In this document: positions 61,174-64,000 of the stretch, piece after piece
Layout: each line of letters starts with the position of its first letter
Position numbering within the stretch: position 1 is the stretch's first letter
Source of the DNA: Leptolyngbya sp. Heron Island J
GTDB lineage: Bacteria; Cyanobacteriota; Cyanobacteriia; Phormidesmidales; Phormidesmidaceae
Length of the DNA stretch: 64,000 bases
Direction of reading: 5' to 3'
Assembly: GCF_000482245.1 (NCBI RefSeq)
Contig: NZ_AWNH01000106.1
Location: 1 to 64,000 of the forward strand
Position numbers and translations under genes: made by a program
The notes under the pieces: model-generated
Database searches by the model: none
Seen by the model: only the letters and a program-made list of their open reading frames with translations
Told to the model about the DNA's origin: nothing

Positions 61174-62309
61174 CGGTTGGCCTCCTGCTGCGTAAAGCGA
61201 CGAATATTGGTGACCATCACTGGAATCACGGCCAATAGCAACACTGTAGCGATCGCACTACCACGACCAAAATTCCTAAAGTTAAACATTTCCTTGATCA
61301 TGCGGCTAGCAATCACATCGGTATCCAAATTGCCGCCGGTCATCACATAGACAATATCAAAAACCTTAAGCACCGCCACCACTACTGTTGTCGTCACCAC
61401 GGTAATTGTCGGCATAATCATCGGAATAATAATCCGCCGAAAAATCTGCAACTCGTTGGCCCCATCAATGCGGGCGGCTTCAATCACATCCTTAGGGATG
61501 CCCTTAACTGCTGCCGACAGCAGTACCATACAAAACCCAGTCTGCAGCCAAATCATAATGACGATCAGCGCCAGGGTATTTAGAGGTAACAACGTGGGTA
61601 GTGGTGTGAGATTCTCAATCCCCAGGCCAGACCAAAGCGGTTCGAGCAGACCATCGCGCTCAATCAGCCAGCCTAAAGGGTCTAAGCCTGCTGTCTGGCG
61701 GATCGCATTCAGTAACCCAATTTGGTCAGTACCGACGGGTTTAAAGGCGTAAACAAACCGCCAAATTACGCTAGCTCCCACAAAAGAGATGGCCATGGGC
61801 AAGAAGATCAGCGACTTAGCCGCCGATTCGTATTTCACCCGGTCTACTAGCACGGCAATGATCAGACCCAGACCTACGCTGATGCATGACACCAGCACCA
61901 ACCATAGCAAGTTGTTGCGAAAGGCAATCACCATGTCTGGGTTGGTGAGGGCAAAGGCATAGTTTTTAAGCCCCACAAACTTGACCGAGCGGTTGTCAAA
62001 AAAGCTGATATATAACGTCCGCAGGGTGGGCAACACCAGATACGCCGTCAGCATCAGTACCGCTGGTCCCATATAAACCCAGGGCAACAGACGGGTTTTC
62101 CACGGTCGCGGAAATCGCTCTACCAGCAGGTTGAGACCATAAAAAATGGCAAAGGTGCCAACGGAACCGAGTGCGATCGCCACCACCGCCGTCAAAACCC
62201 TAAGTAGGTTGGGTTGAGCCCCTGCGAACCCCAACACTCCCAAGGTTATCTCCCCCAAATTAGAGTGAGCTCCTGCGAAACCCAACACTCCCAAGGTCAT
62301 CAAATCCAT
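61170..62309 (-). CDS. ggtC: Sugar/compatible-solute ABC permease, MalF/AglF type
   Basis: A 379-residue permease. The EAA motif is EAARIDGANELQIFRRIIIP, and FLPMAISFVGASVIWRFVYA and MGPAVLMLTAYLVLPTLRTL are typical of AglF-type proteins. ATG 62309 is preferred because AAAGGTGAG lies just upstream; the frame extends to 62333. The first about 35 residues contain a near-duplicate (TLGVLGFAGAHSNLG, then TLGVLGFAGAQPNL), which corresponds to a DNA repeat inserted in the 5' end. The rest of the protein is normal. The ATPase subunit is not encoded in the window, which is common for this system. Confidence 0.88.
   Translation of the reverse strand: MDLMTLGVLGFAGAHSNLGEITLGVLGFAGAQPNLLRVLTAVVAIALGSVGTFAIFYGLNLLVERFPRPWKTRLLPWVYMGPAVLMLTAYLVLPTLRTLYISFFDNRSVKFVGLKNYAFALTNPDMVIAFRNNLLWLVLVSCISVGLGLIIAVLVDRVKYESAAKSLIFLPMAISFVGASVIWRFVYAFKPVGTDQIGLLNAIRQTAGLDPLGWLIERDGLLEPLWSGLGIENLTPLPTLLPLNTLALIVIMIWLQTGFCMVLLSAAVKGIPKDVIEAARIDGANELQIFRRIIIPMIMPTITVVTTTVVVAVLKVFDIVYVMTGGNLDTDVIASRMIKEMFNFRNFGRGSAIATVLLLAVIPVMVTNIRRFTQQEANR
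62204..62300. repeat. Duplicated hairpin repeat inside the 5' end of ggtC
   Basis: GTAGGTTGGGTTGAGC and its partner GCGAACCCCAACA (62204-62236) repeat the unit seen near 22909 and 62397. A 34-bp part recurs 51 bases away (62216-62249 and 62267-62300, three mismatches by eye), giving two in-frame copies of TLGVLGFAGA. Confidence 0.8.
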
Positions 62310-62396
62310 TGGCTCACCTTTTGCAAAACACAATAATGCATATGTTTATGTTGTTGACACCAAGAAGATATCGTTTAAGGTATTACATTCAGGAAA

Positions 62397-62426
62397 TGTT
62401 GGGTTTCATACCTCAACCCAACCTAC
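62397..62426. repeat. Copy of the TGTTGGGTTTC hairpin repeat
   Basis: TGTTGGGTTTC followed by CTCAACCCAACCTAC, with a short loop, lies between ggtB and ggtC. It is the intergenic counterpart of the copy inside ggtC. Confidence 0.7.
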
Positions 62427-62447
62427 GTGATGTCGGTTAGAGACAGA

Positions 62448-63722
62448 TTATTCTGGCCAGCTCGCCTCAATCGTATCCAGCACTTCTTCTACCGGTTCAC
62501 CCGCCACATACTCCACCACACCAGACCAAAACGTTCCTGTACCCACGGCTCCTGGCATCATATCCGAACCATCAAACCGAATAGTCTCGGCATTGCTCAA
62601 AAACTCAGCCTGCTTTTTACTCAGCGCATCAGGATAGGCATCCAAACTCACCTGTTTATGGGGGGATAAAAAGCCACCCAGACCGGCCCAAATCTCATGG
62701 GGAGTTGGCGTTGCCAAATACTCCATCAGTGCCTGGGCTTCAGGCGTGTTATTAAACATGCCAAACACATCTCCAGCCACTAAGACGGGAGTCCCATAGG
62801 CAGGATCAATCCCCGGCAGCAAAAAGATATCCACATCCTCTTCCAGGTTCACATCCTCAGGAAAAAAGGTAGCGATAAAGTTAGCCTGACGATGTAGATA
62901 GCAGGTTGGCGTATCCCCAAATAACCCCTGGGGTGCATCCCCAAACGGGGTACTAATGGCCCCTACTGACCCGCCGACTACATAGCTTTCATTCAAGACA
63001 ATGTTGCCAAACTCCTCAAAGGCTTCCTGTACCGCACCGTCATTAAACGGGATTTCGTGGTTAATCCACTGATCGTATACATCCGGTCCAGCCGTCCGCA
63101 GCATAATGTCTTCAACCCAGTCAGTCCCCGGCCAGCCAGTCGCTTCACCACTTTCTAAACCCACACACCAGGGTGTAGCCCCAGCCGCAACAATCTGATC
63201 GCTAAGGGTTAACAGTTCATCCCAGCTAGTCGGCACGGCAAAGCCCTGGGCTGCAAACGCTGTAGGGTTATACCACACCAAGCTTTTTACCGAAGCACGG
63301 TACCAAATGCCGTAGATACTATCATCAACGGTAGCCAAAGACAGCCAAGTATCTGGATAAGCTTCTGCCAGGGTTGCTTCATCCATAAACTCTGTCACCG
63401 GCACCATTTGACCCGACTCAGCAAAGCTGGCCATCAGCCCTGGCTGAGGAAACATGGCAATGTCCGGCGCATCCCCCGACTCTACCCGCACAGGCAACAG
63501 CGTCGCAAAGGAATCCGTACCTTCATAGATGACATCAATCCCCGTTTCTTCTTCAAAGGGTTTGAGTGCTTCTTCAAACTTCTCCTGTTGCTCGCCAACA
63601 ATCACCCCCAGCACAGTGACTGTTTGCTCAGCACTGTCCGATGCCCCATCGCCACCATCGCAGGCACTTAATGCTAATAGTGCCGCTATCGATAATCCCA
63701 GTCGCGTTTTTAATTGGGCCAT
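62448..63722 (-). CDS. ggtB: ABC-transporter substrate-binding lipoprotein
   Basis: A 424-residue periplasmic-side binding protein. The signal peptide ends in the lipobox LALSAC, so the mature protein is lipid-anchored at Cys 20. The fold is of the sugar-binding (SBP family 1) type, with FEEALKPFEEETGIDVIYEG and a C-terminal FWSGVVEYVAGEPVEEVL. The genes ggtB, ggtC and ggtD are consecutive on the minus strand. By family resemblance to GgtB/AglE it should bind a compatible solute or disaccharide; the exact ligand cannot be read from sequence. Confidence 0.85.
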   Translation of the reverse strand: MAQLKTRLGLSIAALLALSACDGGDGASDSAEQTVTVLGVIVGEQQEKFEEALKPFEEETGIDVIYEGTDSFATLLPVRVESGDAPDIAMFPQPGLMASFAESGQMVPVTEFMDEATLAEAYPDTWLSLATVDDSIYGIWYRASVKSLVWYNPTAFAAQGFAVPTSWDELLTLSDQIVAAGATPWCVGLESGEATGWPGTDWVEDIMLRTAGPDVYDQWINHEIPFNDGAVQEAFEEFGNIVLNESYVVGGSVGAISTPFGDAPQGLFGDTPTCYLHRQANFIATFFPEDVNLEEDVDIFLLPGIDPAYGTPVLVAGDVFGMFNNTPEAQALMEYLATPTPHEIWAGLGGFLSPHKQVSLDAYPDALSKKQAEFLSNAETIRFDGSDMMPGAVGTGTFWSGVVEYVAGEPVEEVLDTIEASWPE

Positions 63723-63885
63723 TTTTAACGAATCCGATTCAGCAATTTTCTTTGTTCACATAGTATCAAGGTGGATAAGCAATAGACAGTAGGCACGCAG
63801 AGGTACCTCTTGTCGCTGCCCTTGGTCCCATGAGCCTATATAGATTTTATTCAATACTTACCTTGGAAAAGCGTAAAGAAGCTAT

Positions 63886-63899
63886 GGTTCCCCGGAACC
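63886..63899. repeat. Short perfect hairpin
   Basis: GGTTCC-CC-GGAACC lies in the divergent spacer between ggtB and the last partial gene, about 26 bases before its ATG. Because it sits next to the likely promoter, it could act on the leader of that gene. Confidence 0.4.
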
Positions 63900-63924
63900 C
63901 TTCGGTTAAACTGATAGGGCACAA

Positions 63925-64000
63925 ATGGATTTGATTACCGTTGCCATGGTGCAGTTAGAGCTGTTTCCATCCTCCTCCACCCCGTCATCAACCAAAACCG
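63925..64000 (+). CDS. Start of a plus-strand gene cut by the window end
   Basis: The frame reads MDLITVAMVQLELFPSSSTP and stays open to the edge. ATG 63925 has AGGG seven bases before it. A second ATG at 63946 is possible. Only about 25 codons are visible, so the product cannot be identified. Confidence 0.45.
   Translation, partial: MDLITVAMVQLELFPSSSTPSSTKT

Noticed and set aside
1-64000. tRNA, rRNA and CRISPR arrays
   Set aside because: I looked in the intergenic spacers for GGTTCGA-type T-arms and for regularly spaced direct repeats and found none. A covariance-model scan was not possible here.

Overview
The window is cyanobacterial chromosome. It carries photosystem II genes (psbB for CP47, psbT, psbM), petN of the cytochrome b6f complex, several lineage-typical genes (three-domain ribosomal protein S1, a lipid-A-disaccharide-synthase-like protein, an Uma2 endonuclease, a PEP-CTERM protein, WD40 STAND NTPases), and many copies of the HIP1 palindrome GCGATCGC. 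I cannot fix the genus from sequence alone. No rRNA, tRNA or CRISPR array was seen. Three photosynthesis genes shorter than 35 codons (psbT, psbM, petN) were found by reading the sequence directly.

Layout. 1-1.5 kb: the 3' end of an IS630-type transposase, then an AT-rich gene-poor stretch with a candidate structured RNA. 1.5-6.6 kb: anti-sigma-type ATPase, dnaX, a BlaI/M56-peptidase regulatory pair and a HAD phosphatase. 6.6-11.5 kb: rpsA, nrdR, psbT and psbB on the minus strand, facing a small ferredoxin and psbM on the plus strand. 11.7-17.6 kb: TauE/SafE exporter, cobQ, a small cyanobacterial protein and a Ski2-type helicase, all minus. 17.8-24.2 kb: a PEP-CTERM choice-of-anchor protein, the LpxB-related protein, an ABC exporter and two small proteins, all plus. 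24.2-32.7 kb: an Amt-PAS-GGDEF fusion, a cyclic-peptide-type ABC exporter, TenA, an alpha/beta hydrolase and a PlsY::PEP-utilising-enzyme fusion.

32.8-39.1 kb holds a P-loop ATPase followed by a 1611-residue nSTAND-WD40 protein, and 44.4-48.0 kb a 1183-residue HTH-NB-ARC-WD40 protein. They look like STAND sensor or defence-type modules. Between them lie a small membrane protein, a methyltransferase, a membrane protein and a serine hydrolase with a repeat C-terminus. 48-56.6 kb is mostly housekeeping (malic enzyme, rsmB, petN, clpP, TerC), plus an SRPBCC protein with a long disordered Gly/Tyr/Arg tail.

The most striking part is 57.0-60.35 kb. It is an AT-rich island, apparently without HIP1 sites, bounded by two diverged copies of the 3' end of a sugar-permease gene (ggtD). 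The intact gene ends at 60304. A second copy of its last 17 codons, plus stop, lies 3.3 kb further downstream at about 56977-57030, and homology ends abruptly at 57030. This is the pattern left when an element integrates in the 3' end of a gene and replaces it. The island carries a minus-strand group (a DDE-less IS1595-type zinc-ribbon/HTH protein and two membrane coiled-coil proteins of unknown family) convergent with an unknown 238-residue protein whose upstream region has a 13-bp inverted repeat. The window closes with a GgtB/C/D-type (AglEFG-type) compatible-solute ABC transporter lacking its ATPase, and the first codons of a plus-strand gene.
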